Positions 33,185 to 42,233 of a DNA stretch of 64,000 nucleotides are shown here, piece by piece. A program made the translations under genes and the position numbers. The number at the start of each line of letters is the position of its first letter. The stretch's first letter is position 1. Source of the stretch: Vibrio xiamenensis (GTDB taxonomy: Bacteria; Pseudomonadota; Gammaproteobacteria; Enterobacterales; Vibrionaceae); contig NZ_FNDD01000018.1 in NCBI RefSeq assembly GCF_900100015.1, positions 1-64,000 of the forward strand. Direction: 5' to 3'. Below the pieces are notes generated by a model. The model did not search any database. It saw only the letters and a list, made by a program, of their open reading frames with translations, and had not been told where the DNA came from.

Positions 33185-33409
33185 ATGGCAAACGTCATGA
33201 TTCAGTACACAGAGCAAGGACAGCTATCGCTGTATCTGGCTAAGAAAGATTTAGAAGAACACATCACTCATGTTGAGTTTGAAAGCGACGAGAAATGGGG
33301 TGGTGAGCTTGAGCTAGCCAACGGCGCGGCTTACTACATTGAACCTTTTGCCGGTAAACCCAGTTTTCCCATTTCGGTGCGAGCGCGGCGACTGCGCGCC
33401 GCCGCGTAG
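33185..33409 (+). CDS. nifT: NifT/FixU family protein
   Basis: 74-aa protein; MIQYTEQGQLSLYLAKKDLEE and WGGELELANGAAYYIEPF match the NifT/FixU family, found after nifK in many diazotrophs. Role unclear; mutants in Klebsiella fix nitrogen normally as I recall. The start is the ATG with AGGAGA about 10 bp upstream; the longer frame would start inside the nifK-nifT hairpin. The C terminus (RARRLRAAA) is unusually basic. Confidence 0.9.
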   Translation: MANVMIQYTEQGQLSLYLAKKDLEEHITHVEFESDEKWGGELELANGAAYYIEPFAGKPSFPISVRARRLRAAA

Positions 33410-33433
33410 GTCTATCATCTACAGGAGGTAAAG

Positions 33434-34102
33434 ATGGAATCCAGTCCGCTAAGTGAACACGTGGCACTGCGTATCGGCCTTGCGGCCAGAGCGCTTCCCG
33501 GTTTGAATGTCAGAGCGCTGCTTGCGCTGCTGACCACCAATTTAGGTACGCCGTTGACCGAAGAGTCGCTGACCTCTTTGAGCCCGAAAAAATGGCGTTC
33601 GATGGCGGCCAAACTTGACGGTGAGTTTAGCCGCTTTGAACTTGATAGTGCCCATGCAGCGCTGTGCAGCTTAGCGGTGGGTGAAGTTAATGCGCCGCAA
33701 GCGGTGAGCGCGACTTCCCTTGATGGGCCAAGCATCACCGTTGCCATGACATCCAATCGCGAGCAAGAGCTTGATGGCCACTTTGGTTCTTGCCTGCGCA
33801 TGTTGGTGTATCAAGTGACGGCTGATGCGCACCAACTTATCGATGTTCGTGAGGTCAATACTGAGTTAAAAGGCGAAGAGCGCTCCGTGTATCTGGTCTC
33901 TTTGCTCAATGGCTGTGACTTGTTGTTTACGTTATCGATTGGCGGCCCAGCGGCTGCCAAAGTCACCCGCGCTGGCGTGCATCCGGTGAAAGTCAAAACA
34001 CCGTGCGCCTGCGCCGAGCAGCTCGAAGAGCTGTCCTCGGTGATTGCGGGTACGCCCCCAAGATGGCTTGCCAATAAACTCAGTAAGCCCTTGCCTGCCT
34101 AA
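33434..34102 (+). CDS. nifY: NifY, apo-dinitrogenase/FeMo-co binding protein
   Basis: 222 aa. The N-terminal helical region (LRIGLAARALPGLNVRALLALL, TEESLTSLSPKKWR) resembles the NifY/NafY SAM-like domain that binds apo-NifDK. The C-terminal half (ITVAMTSNREQELDGHFGSCLRMLVYQV onward) is the NifX/NifB C-terminal cofactor-binding fold, including the HFG motif. The HDKTY order is the same as in Klebsiella. AGGAGG precedes the ATG. NafY is an alternative name for the same architecture. Confidence 0.88.
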   Translation: MESSPLSEHVALRIGLAARALPGLNVRALLALLTTNLGTPLTEESLTSLSPKKWRSMAAKLDGEFSRFELDSAHAALCSLAVGEVNAPQAVSATSLDGPSITVAMTSNREQELDGHFGSCLRMLVYQVTADAHQLIDVREVNTELKGEERSVYLVSLLNGCDLLFTLSIGGPAAAKVTRAGVHPVKVKTPCACAEQLEELSSVIAGTPPRWLANKLSKPLPA

Positions 34103-34140
34103 TCCACTCCCCCCATTCATGTGATTGTCCTTTCTAGTTT

Positions 34141-34167
34141 GAGCCTGCCATGCAGGCTCTTTTTTTG
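34141..34167 (+). terminator. Terminator after nifY
   Basis: Stem GAGCCTGC / GCAGGCTC with loop CAT and seven T. The T-run touches the first base of the NifA site for nifE. Confidence 0.92.
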
Positions 34168-34181
34168 TCACCTTCCCGACA
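34166..34181 (+). promoter_or_regulatory. NifA upstream activator site for nifE
   Basis: TGT-CACCTTCCCG-ACA, an exact TGT-N10-ACA match, centred about 95 bp before the predicted start site. The inner CAC and CCG are shared with the nifU site. Confidence 0.85.
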
Positions 34182-34241
34182 AATTGTTGGCTTGTTACTA
34201 AGTGTTCAAATAAAAGATTAATAAAAACATGTAGTTAATCA

Positions 34242-34257
34242 TGGGTCAGGTTTTGCA
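34242..34257 (+). promoter_or_regulatory. sigma-54 promoter of nifENX
   Basis: TGGGTCAGGTTTTGCA: GG-N10-GC with a perfect TTTTGCA -12 box. Predicted transcription start near 34268, leaving an unusually long leader of about 177 nt before nifE. Confidence 0.87.
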
Positions 34258-34267
34258 AGCAGTTCTA

Positions 34268-34444
34268 TTGAGGAAGCGATGTCAGTCGGTTTTCAAAAGC
34301 GGTCACCGCCAGTCGGTGCAGTTTGAGCTTAGTCAGCCGGTCTCTGGGAACGTCAGTCAGTCTGAACATCAATAAGATTCAGCGTATATCAACGATAAAA
34401 AGTCTTTTACACGGACAGGTTTTTACTCAAAAGGAGCGGCGAGT
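34268..34444 (+). other. Long nifE 5' leader with small ORF and repeated AGTCGGT words
   Basis: Between the predicted start site and nifE lies a leader containing a 15-codon frame (34279-34326, MSVGFQKRSPPVGAV) with GAGGAAGCG directly before its ATG. AGTCGGT occurs at 34284 and 34311, and related words (AGTCAGCCGGT, CGTCAGTCAGTC) at about 34331 and 34351. Whether it is translated or forms a regulatory RNA is unknown. Confidence 0.4.
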
Positions 34445-35884
34445 ATGAAACAAAAAGAGATTTTAGAGCTGCAGAATGAACCGGCATGTGAGCACAACAA
34501 AACCAGTAACAAACAGGGCTGCGCTCGTCCAACACCTGGCGCCACCGCAGGGGGTTGCAGCTTTGATGGCGCTCAAATCAGCCTGTTACCCATCGCCGAT
34601 GTCGGGCATCTAGTGCATGGGCCAATCGCCTGTGCAGGTAACAGTTGGGATAACCGCGGCACCAAAGCCACCGCCACCAACTTATTTCGTTACGGTTTTA
34701 CCACCGACCTGAATGAGCAAGATGTGATCATGGGGCGCGCCGAAAAGCGCTTGCTGCATGCAATTAAAGAGCTTATCGAAGCGCACAATCCGCCGGCGGT
34801 GTTTGTGTATGTCACTTGCGTGCCAGCGCTGGAAGGTAACGATGTCGATGCAATTTGCGCACTGGCGCAAAAGCGCTGGCATAAACCGGTAATCGCCATT
34901 GATGCCGCCGGTTTTTATGGCAGCAAAAATCTGGGTAACCGCATTGCCGGTGAAGTGATGGTGGAAAAAGTCGTCGGCACCGCCGAGCCTCCAGAAAAGC
35001 CTGCGATGGCGAACGATCCGTGTCGTAAAGTCCACGACATCGTGCTGATTGGCGAATACAACATTGCCGGTGAGTTCTGGCATGTTTCGCCGCTGTTTGA
35101 GGAGCTTGGCATTCGCGTATTGTGCTGCTTGGCGGGTGATACTCAGTTCCACCAAATTCAGACCATGCACCGCGCCGATGCCGCCATGGTGGTGTGTTCT
35201 CGAGCGCAAATTAACGTCGCGCGTAAGCTCAACGAAAAATGGAACATTCCATGGTTTGAAGGCAGCTTTTATGGCATTGAAGACACCTCCCATGCGCTGC
35301 GCGAATTTGCCCGTTTGCTCGGCGATGCTCAGCTTACTCGCGATGTTGAAGCGGTAATTGCCCGTGAAGAAACTCGCGTGCGACGCCTGCTTGAACCTTA
35401 TAAAGCGGCGCTTAGCGGCAAAAGAGCGCTGCTTTACACTGGTGGGGTCAAATCTTGGTCGGTGGTGTCAGCACTGCAAGAGTTGGGCATTGAAGTGGTG
35501 GCGACCGGCACCAAAAAATCCACCCAAGCCGACAAGGCGCGTATTCAAGAGATCATGGGCGACGATGCCATGATGCTCGACTCCGGCGGCGCGCGTAATT
35601 TGTTGGACGTTGCTTACAACCACCATGCCGACATCATGATCGCTGGTGGGCGCAACATGTACACCGCGCTAAAGGCCAAAATGCCATTTTTGGACATCAA
35701 CCAAGAGCGTGAACACGCTTATGCCGGCTATGAAGGCATGATCACCTTGGCCGAGGAGCTCAAACGCACTCTCACGAGTCCTATCTGGCGCCACGTCAAT
35801 AGTATTCCGGTTTGGCGTCAAACTCGCGACGACGTAGTGCTAAACATGTTGGATGTGCAATTTTCAATGAAGGAGGTGATGTGA
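34445..35884 (+). CDS. nifE: FeMo-co biosynthesis scaffold protein NifE
   Basis: Alpha subunit of the NifEN scaffold on which NifB-co is matured to FeMo-co; paralogue of NifD. Cys motifs [23 protein letters not shown] and [14 protein letters not shown] align with the P-cluster-like cluster ligands. 479 aa. The N terminus ([24 protein letters not shown]) is typical of NifE. AAAAGGAGCGGCGAGT precedes the ATG. Its last codon pair overlaps the nifN start (TGATG). Confidence 0.96.
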   Translation: MKQKEILELQNEPACEHNKTSNKQGCARPTPGATAGGCSFDGAQISLLPIADVGHLVHGPIACAGNSWDNRGTKATATNLFRYGFTTDLNEQDVIMGRAEKRLLHAIKELIEAHNPPAVFVYVTCVPALEGNDVDAICALAQKRWHKPVIAIDAAGFYGSKNLGNRIAGEVMVEKVVGTAEPPEKPAMANDPCRKVHDIVLIGEYNIAGEFWHVSPLFEELGIRVLCCLAGDTQFHQIQTMHRADAAMVVCSRAQINVARKLNEKWNIPWFEGSFYGIEDTSHALREFARLLGDAQLTRDVEAVIAREETRVRRLLEPYKAALSGKRALLYTGGVKSWSVVSALQELGIEVVATGTKKSTQADKARIQEIMGDDAMMLDSGGARNLLDVAYNHHADIMIAGGRNMYTALKAKMPFLDINQEREHAYAGYEGMITLAEELKRTLTSPIWRHVNSIPVWRQTRDDVVLNMLDVQFSMKEVM

Positions 35885-37272
35885 TGAGCGAAGTAAAAAC
35901 CATCTCTAAAGCGCTGGTCACCCAGCCGCTAAAAACTAGCCAACCAACAGGGGCGACACTGGCGGCAATGGGCTTTGACGGCACCATTCCGTTGATGCAC
36001 GGCTCACAAGGTTGCAGCGCGTTTGCCAAAGTGTATTTGATTCAACATCTGCGCGAGCCGATTCCGCTGCAAAATACCGCCGTGGATCAAGTTGCGGCGG
36101 TGATGGGCGCGGACGATAACCTGGTTCAGGCTTTGTATAACCTTGCTAACAAACAGCATCCGCAGTGCATTGCGGTGTTTACCACTGGCTTGACTGAAAT
36201 GCAGGGCAGCGACATTCACCGCGCCGTCAAACTGTTTCAGCAGCAGTATCCGCAGTTTTTGGACATTGAAATTGTGCCGGTCGCGACGCCGGATTTCAAA
36301 GGCAGCATGGAAACCGGATTCGCTAAATTCGTTGATGCTATGGTGCGCCAGTGCGCACTGCCACAGCCTCGGGCTAAGCAGGCGAATTTGGTGAATGTGC
36401 TGTGCTCGGTCGCCACCACCGCCGCCGATTTAGACCTGCTGCGCCGCTATCTAGATGCGTTTGATTTAGAACCGATTTTTCTTCCCGATCTGTCCGAATC
36501 CGTCGACGGCCACTTAGATCAAGCCGACTTTAGCGCCACGTCAACTGGTGGCACTACCCTTGAGCAAGTGCGGCGGGTGTCATCGGCGTCAATGACCTTG
36601 GTGATTGGCGAGTCGATGTATTCCGCCGCCAAATGGCTTAAGCAGCAGTTTGGTATTCCATTTGTGTGCTGCGGTTTGGGTATGGGCATTCAGGCCACCG
36701 ACCATCTGCTCGATGGGCTGGCGCACTTAAGCGGTAAACCCGTACCGCTGTGGTTTGAGCGCGAACGTAAGCGCTTGCTAGACGCCATGCTGGATACCCA
36801 CTTTTTACTTAGCGGCGCCAAAGTGGCAATCGCCGCCGAGCCGGATTTGGCGCAAGGCTACATTCAACTGCTGCAAGAAATTGGCGCTGAGTTGCCGCTG
36901 GTGGTCACCACCGCGCCCGCCAAACTGTTTCAGCGTTATTTGCTGAGCAATGTGCTGGTGGGCGATCTGTCGCTGGTGGCCGAGCAGCTTGAGCATTTCG
37001 ATGTGGTGGTGGGCAATTCACACTGCGCGCAGATATGCGAGCCGCAGGTGCCGGTGATTCGCGCGGGTTTTCCGTGTTACGACCACTTCGGCAACATGGA
37101 TATTTTGCAATTTGGTTATGAAGGGGCGCGCTCACGGCTGTATGCGTTTGCCAATGCATTGCTGCGTAATCATCACGATGAGGTCACGCCGCACGTCAGC
37201 CAATACTACTTCTCGGCTGAGCAAGTGACGCCCAATCACACATTTGAAACTCAATCTGTGGAGGCATTATGA
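35884..37272 (+). CDS. nifN: FeMo-co biosynthesis scaffold protein NifN
   Basis: Beta subunit of the NifEN scaffold, paralogue of NifK. HGSQGCSAFAKVYLIQHLREPIPLQ matches the NifN cluster-binding region; TTGLTEMQGSDI replaces the third NifK cysteine, as usual in NifN. 462 aa from the ATG that overlaps the nifE stop, with AAGGAGG 7 bp upstream; a longer frame starts inside nifE and has no support. Overlaps nifX by 4 bp. Confidence 0.96.
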   Translation: MSEVKTISKALVTQPLKTSQPTGATLAAMGFDGTIPLMHGSQGCSAFAKVYLIQHLREPIPLQNTAVDQVAAVMGADDNLVQALYNLANKQHPQCIAVFTTGLTEMQGSDIHRAVKLFQQQYPQFLDIEIVPVATPDFKGSMETGFAKFVDAMVRQCALPQPRAKQANLVNVLCSVATTAADLDLLRRYLDAFDLEPIFLPDLSESVDGHLDQADFSATSTGGTTLEQVRRVSSASMTLVIGESMYSAAKWLKQQFGIPFVCCGLGMGIQATDHLLDGLAHLSGKPVPLWFERERKRLLDAMLDTHFLLSGAKVAIAAEPDLAQGYIQLLQEIGAELPLVVTTAPAKLFQRYLLSNVLVGDLSLVAEQLEHFDVVVGNSHCAQICEPQVPVIRAGFPCYDHFGNMDILQFGYEGARSRLYAFANALLRNHHDEVTPHVSQYYFSAEQVTPNHTFETQSVEAL

Positions 37273-37742
37273 CAGTACGCAAACTGCATTTAGAGACAGC
37301 GACAAGTGAGTTTACGCCGCTGTTAAAAGTGGCTTTTGCGACGCGGTCGCGAGTGATGATCGATGAACATTTCGGCCACGCACGCACCTTTCTGATTTAC
37401 GGCGTTGACTACTCGGGTTACCAAATGCTTGATGCGCTGGAATTTACCGGGCAGCAGGTCGAAGGACACAATCGCTTGCCGGATAAAGTCAGTTTGCTCA
37501 AAGAGTGTGATGCGGTGTATTGCAACGCTTGCGGCGCCTCGGCGCTGCGCCAATTGTTGGCCCAGCAAGTGTTTCCGATCCGCGTCGATGACGACGTATC
37601 AATCAGCGAATCGCTTCAGCAGATCGAACACGATCTTAACCATCAACCCGCCGGGTGGATGACGCGAGCAATAAAACATGACTCACGCAGCGATGATGGT
37701 GCCGACAGCTATCTGGATTCGCTGCTCGATGAGCCTTGGTGA
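37269..37742 (+). CDS. nifX: Nitrogenase cofactor carrier NifX
   Basis: 157-aa carrier of NifB-co/VK-cluster to NifEN. The NifX fold begins KVAFATRSRVMIDEHFGHARTFLIY with the HFG motif; CDAVYCNACGASALRQLL includes a CNAC pair that varies within the family. Starts in an ATGA overlap with nifN, so translation is coupled. The C-terminal tail (SRSDDGADSYLDSLLDEPW) is acidic. Confidence 0.94.
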   Translation: MTVRKLHLETATSEFTPLLKVAFATRSRVMIDEHFGHARTFLIYGVDYSGYQMLDALEFTGQQVEGHNRLPDKVSLLKECDAVYCNACGASALRQLLAQQVFPIRVDDDVSISESLQQIEHDLNHQPAGWMTRAIKHDSRSDDGADSYLDSLLDEPW

Positions 37743-37858
37743 GTGTTGCGAGCCGCTAAGGATGTGCCACAAAAGTGGATAAAAATCGCCGTCGGCGCTT
37801 GAGTCGATATAGAAACCGTTTTTTTACCAATATGGAAGCAATGAAAAAGGAGTGAACT

Positions 37859-38125
37859 ATGGACAATGTGGTGGGTTATACCCGTGGCGGCACCGAGTGG
37901 AAACCGCATTTTATCGATGGATTGGATGAGGAGAGTTGCATCGGCTGTGGACGTTGTTTCAAAGTCTGTTCTCGTGATGTGTTTGACCTAATTGAGGCCG
38001 ACATGGAAGACGACGATGAAGATGACGTGATGATGGTGATGACGATCAAAAACGGCGACGACTGTATCGGTTGTCAGGCGTGCGCGAGCGTGTGCAGTAA
38101 AAAGTGCCATTCATTTACCGCTTAA
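37859..38125 (+). CDS. fdxB: nif-specific ferredoxin III (FdxB-type), 2x[4Fe-4S]
   Basis: 88 aa with two cluster motifs, CIGCGRCFKVC and CIGCQACASVC followed by a further Cys (SKKCHSF). Between them lies a very acidic insert (EADMEDDDEDD), a feature of nif ferredoxin III. The expected role is electron donation to nitrogenase or to cofactor assembly. It is 116 bp after nifX with AAAAAGGAG before the ATG and a terminator behind it, closing the nifENX unit. The symbol is by family resemblance. Confidence 0.88.
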   Translation: MDNVVGYTRGGTEWKPHFIDGLDEESCIGCGRCFKVCSRDVFDLIEADMEDDDEDDVMMVMTIKNGDDCIGCQACASVCSKKCHSFTA

Positions 38126-38174
38126 TCGCAGGCGCGAATCGCCAGCCATGAGCGGATTCATACCGCCTTTAATC

Positions 38175-38208
38175 CAACGCCGCAATTTGCGGCGTTTGTC
38201 GTTTTTTT
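38175..38208 (+). terminator. Terminator after fdxB
   Basis: Stem AACGCCGC / GCGGCGTT, loop AATTT, then TGTCG and seven T. Confidence 0.8.
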
Positions 38209-38218
38209 GGCAACAAAC

Positions 38219-38234
38219 TGTCACATTCCCGACA
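38219..38234 (+). promoter_or_regulatory. NifA site 1 for nifU
   Basis: TGT-CACATTCCCG-ACA; differs from the nifE site at one inner base. Centre about 120 bp before the predicted start. It runs into the palindrome GACAATTGTC. Confidence 0.85.
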
Positions 38235-38252
38235 ATTGTCCGCTTCAAGCCT

Positions 38253-38268
38253 TGTTGTTTTTGTGACA
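38253..38268 (+). promoter_or_regulatory. NifA site 2 for nifU
   Basis: TGT-TGTTTTTGTG-ACA, a second TGT-N10-ACA, 34 bp (about three helical turns) after site 1 and about 86 bp before the predicted start. Confidence 0.7.
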
Positions 38269-38319
38269 TTGGATCAAACAACTGCTTAAAAAATAACAGC
38301 TTAATTTATATGAAAAGAG

Positions 38320-38335
38320 TGGATTGCTCTTTGCA
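38320..38335 (+). promoter_or_regulatory. sigma-54 promoter of nifUSVWZM
   Basis: TGGATTGCTCTTTGCA: GG-N10-GC with CTTTGCA as -12 box. Predicted start near 38346, about 55 bp before nifU. Confidence 0.87.
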
Positions 38336-38400
38336 ACCTTAATTTCACAACTCAAGGAACAGACAAACGATTTGTTCAGACCGACACCCAAGGAGAGCTT

Positions 38401-39327
38401 ATGTGGGATTATTCAGAAAAAGTGAAGCAGCACTTCTTTAACCCAAATAACGCAAAGGTGGTCGAAAACGCCAATGCGAAAGGAGACGTAGGGTCAATCA
38501 GTTGTGGGGATGCATTGAGCTTAACGCTCAAAGTCGACCCTGATACCGACACCATTTTAGATGCGGGATTTCAAACCTTTGGTTGCGGCAGCGCGATTGC
38601 ATCATCATCAGCGCTGACTACCATGATCATCGGCAAAACCCTCGATGAAGCGAAAAGCATTACCAACCAAGATATCGCCGATTACCTCGATGGCTTGCCG
38701 CCAGAAAAAATGCACTGTTCAGTGATGGGCATGGAAGCACTAGAAGCTGCTATTGCCGATTATCGCGGCGAGACACTCGATGATCACCATGAAGAGGGCG
38801 AGCTGATTTGTAAGTGCTTTGCCATCGACGATGTGCTGATTCGTAAAGTGGTGGCGGATAACCATCTCACCAGCTTGGAAGAGGTGATCAACTACACCAA
38901 AGCGGGCGGCGGTTGTTCCTCTTGCCATGAAAAAATCGAGTTAGTGCTGGAAGAGTGCTTAGCGGCCAGTGCGCCAAGTAAAGCCAAGGCCAAATCACCC
39001 GTTGCCGCACAATCCATTGATGTCACTACCTTACCAACCAGCGGTGCATCCAAAGAGCAGTTTGAACAAGAGCTGGCCATCATCAATGAAGTAATTGAAG
39101 CCGCGCGCCCAGCGATTCAAGCCGATGGCGGCGACATTGAGTTGGTCGACTTTGAAAATGACATGCTGTTTGTAACGCTACGCGGCGCATGTACCGGCTG
39201 CGGTCTTGCAGGCATGACAGTGCATGGCATCGAAACCAAAGTCAGTATGAAACTCAAACGCTCGATCACTGTGTTCCCAGTGCAAGTGGAAGATAAAACT
39301 CAAAAAGAGGGCGCATATCATGTCTAG
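38401..39327 (+). CDS. nifU: Fe-S cluster scaffold protein NifU
   Basis: Modular scaffold of 308 aa. The N-terminal IscU-like domain has Cys in [18 protein letters not shown] and [11 protein letters not shown]. The central Fdx-like [2Fe-2S] domain has CKCFAIDD and [11 protein letters not shown]. The C-terminal Nfu-like domain has [14 protein letters not shown]. NifU receives sulfur from NifS and hands clusters to NifH and NifB. AAGGAGAGCTT precedes the ATG. It overlaps nifS by 8 bp. Confidence 0.97.
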   Translation: MWDYSEKVKQHFFNPNNAKVVENANAKGDVGSISCGDALSLTLKVDPDTDTILDAGFQTFGCGSAIASSSALTTMIIGKTLDEAKSITNQDIADYLDGLPPEKMHCSVMGMEALEAAIADYRGETLDDHHEEGELICKCFAIDDVLIRKVVADNHLTSLEEVINYTKAGGGCSSCHEKIELVLEECLAASAPSKAKAKSPVAAQSIDVTTLPTSGASKEQFEQELAIINEVIEAARPAIQADGGDIELVDFENDMLFVTLRGACTGCGLAGMTVHGIETKVSMKLKRSITVFPVQVEDKTQKEGAYHV

Positions 39328-40552
39328 CTCAACCGCAGAAAGCACCAGCAAATTCGCCTATTTAGACAACAATGCCACCACCCGTATCGACCCGGCGGTT
39401 CTTGATGCAATGATTCCTTACTTAGATGAGTTTTACGGTAACCCATCGTCGATTCACCAAGTTGGCGCGCAAGTCGGTAAAGCATTGGAAGTGGCGCGCG
39501 AGCAAGTTCAGGCGTTAATCGGCGCCAAATATTCCTCAGAAGTGGTGTTTACTTCATCGGCGACCGAAGCGACCGCGACCGCGATTCTTTCTGCGCTGGA
39601 AGCGCAGCCAGAGCGCAAAGAGATCATCACCACAGTGGTGGAACATCCGGCAACGTTGTCGCTGTGCCAATACCTTGAGCGCAAAGGCTACAAAGTGCAT
39701 TGGATTAGCGTTGACCGCAAAGGTCGCTTGGATCAAAAAGCGTTTGATAAAGCCTTGAGTCACAACGTCGCGGTGATGTCGATCATGTGGGCCAATAACG
39801 AAACTGGCACGCTATTCCCCGTCGAAATGCTCGCTCAGCAAGCGCGTCATTACGGGATTCAGGTTCACGTTGATGCGGTGCAAGTGACGGGCAAAGTACC
39901 GTACGAAGTTCATCGTAGCTGCATTGATATGTTGTCGCTATCCGGACACAAATTCCATGCGCCGAAAGGGGTTGGCGCCTTGTATTTGCGCCGTGGCACT
40001 CGTTTTCGTCCTTTATTACGCGGCGGACACCAAGAACGCGGTCGCCGTGCGGGTACCGAAAATGCGGCTTCAATCATTGGCTTAGGTAAAGCGGCGGAGT
40101 TGGCGATGATCTCCATGCGTGAAAATACCGAAACCATTATGACGCTGCGCGATCGGTTGGAAAAAGGTTTGCTGGCTGCGATTCCTAACAGCTTCATCAC
40201 CGGTGATGTTGATTATCGCGTACCAAACACCACCAATATCGCGGTTGAATTTGTTGAAGGTGAAGCGTTGTTGCTGTTGCTCAACCAATGTGGTGTGGCG
40301 GCGTCTTCTGGCTCTGCGTGTACTTCGGGATCATTAGAGCCTTCACACGTGATGCGCGCGATGGACATTCCATTTACCGCCGCGCACGGCACGCTGCGTT
40401 TTTCATTGTCGAAATTCACCACGCAAGCGGATGTCGATTTAGTGATAGAGAAATTGCCAGCGATTGTCGAACGGCTACGCACGCTGTCGCCATATTGGAA
40501 CAATGACACTCAGCAAGGGGATTTGCAGTCCTTTGAACCTGTGTATGGCTAG
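39320..40552 (+). CDS. nifS: Cysteine desulfurase NifS
   Basis: PLP enzyme that supplies sulfur for nitrogenase clusters. [12 protein letters not shown] at the N terminus, the PLP Lys in [16 protein letters not shown], and the catalytic Cys in [16 protein letters not shown]. 410 aa, class I desulfurase size. It overlaps nifU. The C-terminal tail ([21 protein letters not shown]) is a little longer than average. Confidence 0.97.
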   Translation: MSSSTAESTSKFAYLDNNATTRIDPAVLDAMIPYLDEFYGNPSSIHQVGAQVGKALEVAREQVQALIGAKYSSEVVFTSSATEATATAILSALEAQPERKEIITTVVEHPATLSLCQYLERKGYKVHWISVDRKGRLDQKAFDKALSHNVAVMSIMWANNETGTLFPVEMLAQQARHYGIQVHVDAVQVTGKVPYEVHRSCIDMLSLSGHKFHAPKGVGALYLRRGTRFRPLLRGGHQERGRRAGTENAASIIGLGKAAELAMISMRENTETIMTLRDRLEKGLLAAIPNSFITGDVDYRVPNTTNIAVEFVEGEALLLLLNQCGVAASSGSACTSGSLEPSHVMRAMDIPFTAAHGTLRFSLSKFTTQADVDLVIEKLPAIVERLRTLSPYWNNDTQQGDLQSFEPVYG

Positions 40553-40584
40553 AGTGATGAGTGATGGCCGGCTAGCCCAGTACT

Positions 40585-40638
40585 TTTAGCGACAAGCAAT
40601 TATTTAGCGGAAAGTCAGTATCTAGCGAAAAGTAAGTA
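40585..40638 (+). repeat. Three 18-bp degenerate direct repeats, nifS-nifV gap
   Basis: Units start at 40585 (TTTAGCGACAAGCAATTA), 40603 (TTTAGCGGAAAGTCAGTA) and 40621 (TCTAGCGAAAAGTAAGTA): an exact 18-bp period with TAGCG conserved. It sits in the 204-bp gap between nifS and nifV. No sigma-54 promoter or NifA site was found in this gap. Confidence 0.6.
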
Positions 40639-40756
40639 TCGATAAAAAATCGCCAATAAAGCGAATGGAAGCAATCAATTACCAACAATAACCGCCGCAC
40701 GGCAACGTCAGATGTTGAGCAGTCAGTGCTTGGGCGAATAAATGGAGGGACGCAAC

Positions 40757-41920
40757 ATGGAGCAAGCGTTAATGCAACACGGAAAGTTATCTGACCTACG
40801 TGAAGTGGTGATCAACGACACCACACTACGAGATGGTGAGCAAAGCCCAGGCGTGGCGTTTCGCCTTGAGGAGAAGGTGCAACTCGCCCGTGAACTCAGC
40901 GCCGCGGGTGTGCAGGAGCTTGAAATCGGCATTGCGGCGATGGGCGAGAGTGAGCGCCAAACCATGCAAGCGATTCGCAGCGCCGTCACCGACAGCCAGT
41001 TAATGGGCTGGGCTCGAATGTCGGAAAACGATCTCAAAGCCAGCTTAGGTTTGGGTTTGGATTGGATCAATTTGTCGATTCCCGCCTCTCGTCAGCAACA
41101 AATGAGCAAACTTGGGCTTAGCCTTGGTCAAGTGTTGGCGCGCATCGATTATGTGGTGCGCAGCGCAGTGCAACATGGCTTTAAAGTTTCGGTTGGGTTT
41201 GAAGACGCCTCACGCGCTGAAATGTCGGACATGCTGTTTATGGCGGATATGGCGCAAATCGCTGGCGCTAAGCGGATGCGCTTTGCCGACACGCTTGGCG
41301 TTTTGGACCCGTTTGAAACCTTTAGCCGCGTGCATCACCTCGTCTCACACGCCAGTATTGAATGGGAGATGCACGCGCACAACGACTTAGGGCTGGCTAC
41401 CGCTAATTCACTGGCGGCGATTCAAGCCGGGGTTCACTCAGTCAATACCACTTTGATCGGCCTTGGCGAACGCGCGGGTAATGCGGCGCTTGAAGAGGTG
41501 TGCGTCGCCGCCTCCGTGATGCATCACGCCGATATTCGCGTCGATTTAGCCAAGTTGCCCGCGCTTTGCGAACTGGCTAAAAGCTTTTCTGGACAGCAAG
41601 TTGCGGAACATAAGCCGATTGTTGGCGCTAAGGTGTTCTCCCACGAGTCGGGCATCCATGTTGATGGATTATTGAAAGATCCTGCGAATTATCAGGGGTT
41701 TGCGCCAGAGCTTGTTGGGCGCCAGCATCAATTGGTGCTTGGTAAACACTCAGGGCGCAAAGCGGTCATGACACTACTCAATCAACGCGGTATGGCGGTG
41801 AGTGATGCTCAGCAACCGCATTTTCTCGCCGCGCTGCGGGCTTGGTGTGAAACCAATAAACGTACGCCGTCGGACGCCGAGTTACTGCAACTGCTTCAGC
41901 AAGCGCTGGCCGCAGCGTAA
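40757..41920 (+). CDS. nifV: Homocitrate synthase NifV
   Basis: Condenses acetyl-CoA and 2-oxoglutarate to homocitrate, the organic ligand of FeMo-co. DRE-TIM metallolyase: INDTTLRDGEQSPGVAF near the N terminus, EMHAHNDLGLATANS with the metal His pair, and HESGIHVDGLL at the C-terminal side. 387 aa from the second ATG, which has GGAGGG 7 bp upstream; the first ATG overlaps that ribosome site. The 204-bp gap from nifS may hold an extra promoter but none is clear. Confidence 0.95.
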   Translation: MEQALMQHGKLSDLREVVINDTTLRDGEQSPGVAFRLEEKVQLARELSAAGVQELEIGIAAMGESERQTMQAIRSAVTDSQLMGWARMSENDLKASLGLGLDWINLSIPASRQQQMSKLGLSLGQVLARIDYVVRSAVQHGFKVSVGFEDASRAEMSDMLFMADMAQIAGAKRMRFADTLGVLDPFETFSRVHHLVSHASIEWEMHAHNDLGLATANSLAAIQAGVHSVNTTLIGLGERAGNAALEEVCVAASVMHHADIRVDLAKLPALCELAKSFSGQQVAEHKPIVGAKVFSHESGIHVDGLLKDPANYQGFAPELVGRQHQLVLGKHSGRKAVMTLLNQRGMAVSDAQQPHFLAALRAWCETNKRTPSDAELLQLLQQALAAA

Positions 41921-41930
41921 GGAGGTCAAT

Positions 41931-42233
41931 ATGGACGACATTATTCACCCAGATGACATCGATGATCTGCTGTCCATTGAAGACTTTTTTGACTACTTCG
42001 GTGTGGGGTACGACGTTGACATCATGCAAAAGCAGCGCGTGCCATTGCTGCGTTTATTTCAAGCCATGTTGCCCGATGACGAACAAGGGCGCACTTATCG
42101 CAGCTATCAGCAAGCTTTAGTCAAAGCCTATTGTGGCGTGGTGAAAGGGGATTCTGTACCTGCGCTTGAGATGCGCTGCGGCGGCTGCCATGAGTGCGAA
42201 ACCAGCAGTGAAGAGGGAGCGTGTTGTGAGTGA
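41931..42233 (+). CDS. nifW: Nitrogenase-stabilising/protective protein NifW
   Basis: 100 aa. SIEDFFDYFGVGYDVDIMQKQRVPLLRLFQ matches the NifW family, which binds NifDK and is linked to protection from oxygen or to late MoFe maturation. AAGGAGGTCAAT gives a strong start. The C-terminal 20 residues are unusual: Cys residues in MRCGGCHECE and GACCE, five in all, which could bind metal. The stop overlaps the nifZ start region. The longer upstream frame lies inside nifV and is not used. Confidence 0.88.
   Translation: MDDIIHPDDIDDLLSIEDFFDYFGVGYDVDIMQKQRVPLLRLFQAMLPDDEQGRTYRSYQQALVKAYCGVVKGDSVPALEMRCGGCHECETSSEEGACCE

Noticed and set aside
35812..35883. Longer nifN start inside nifE
   Set aside because: The ATG overlapping the nifE stop has AAGGAGG; the upstream frame has no ribosome site.
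38148..38342. A 64-codon frame between fdxB and nifU
   Set aside because: It spans the terminator, both NifA sites and the sigma-54 promoter and has no similarity I recognise.
40553..40756. A separate nifV promoter
   Set aside because: No GG-N10-GC or TGT-N10-ACA match was found; a sigma-70 promoter could not be picked with confidence.
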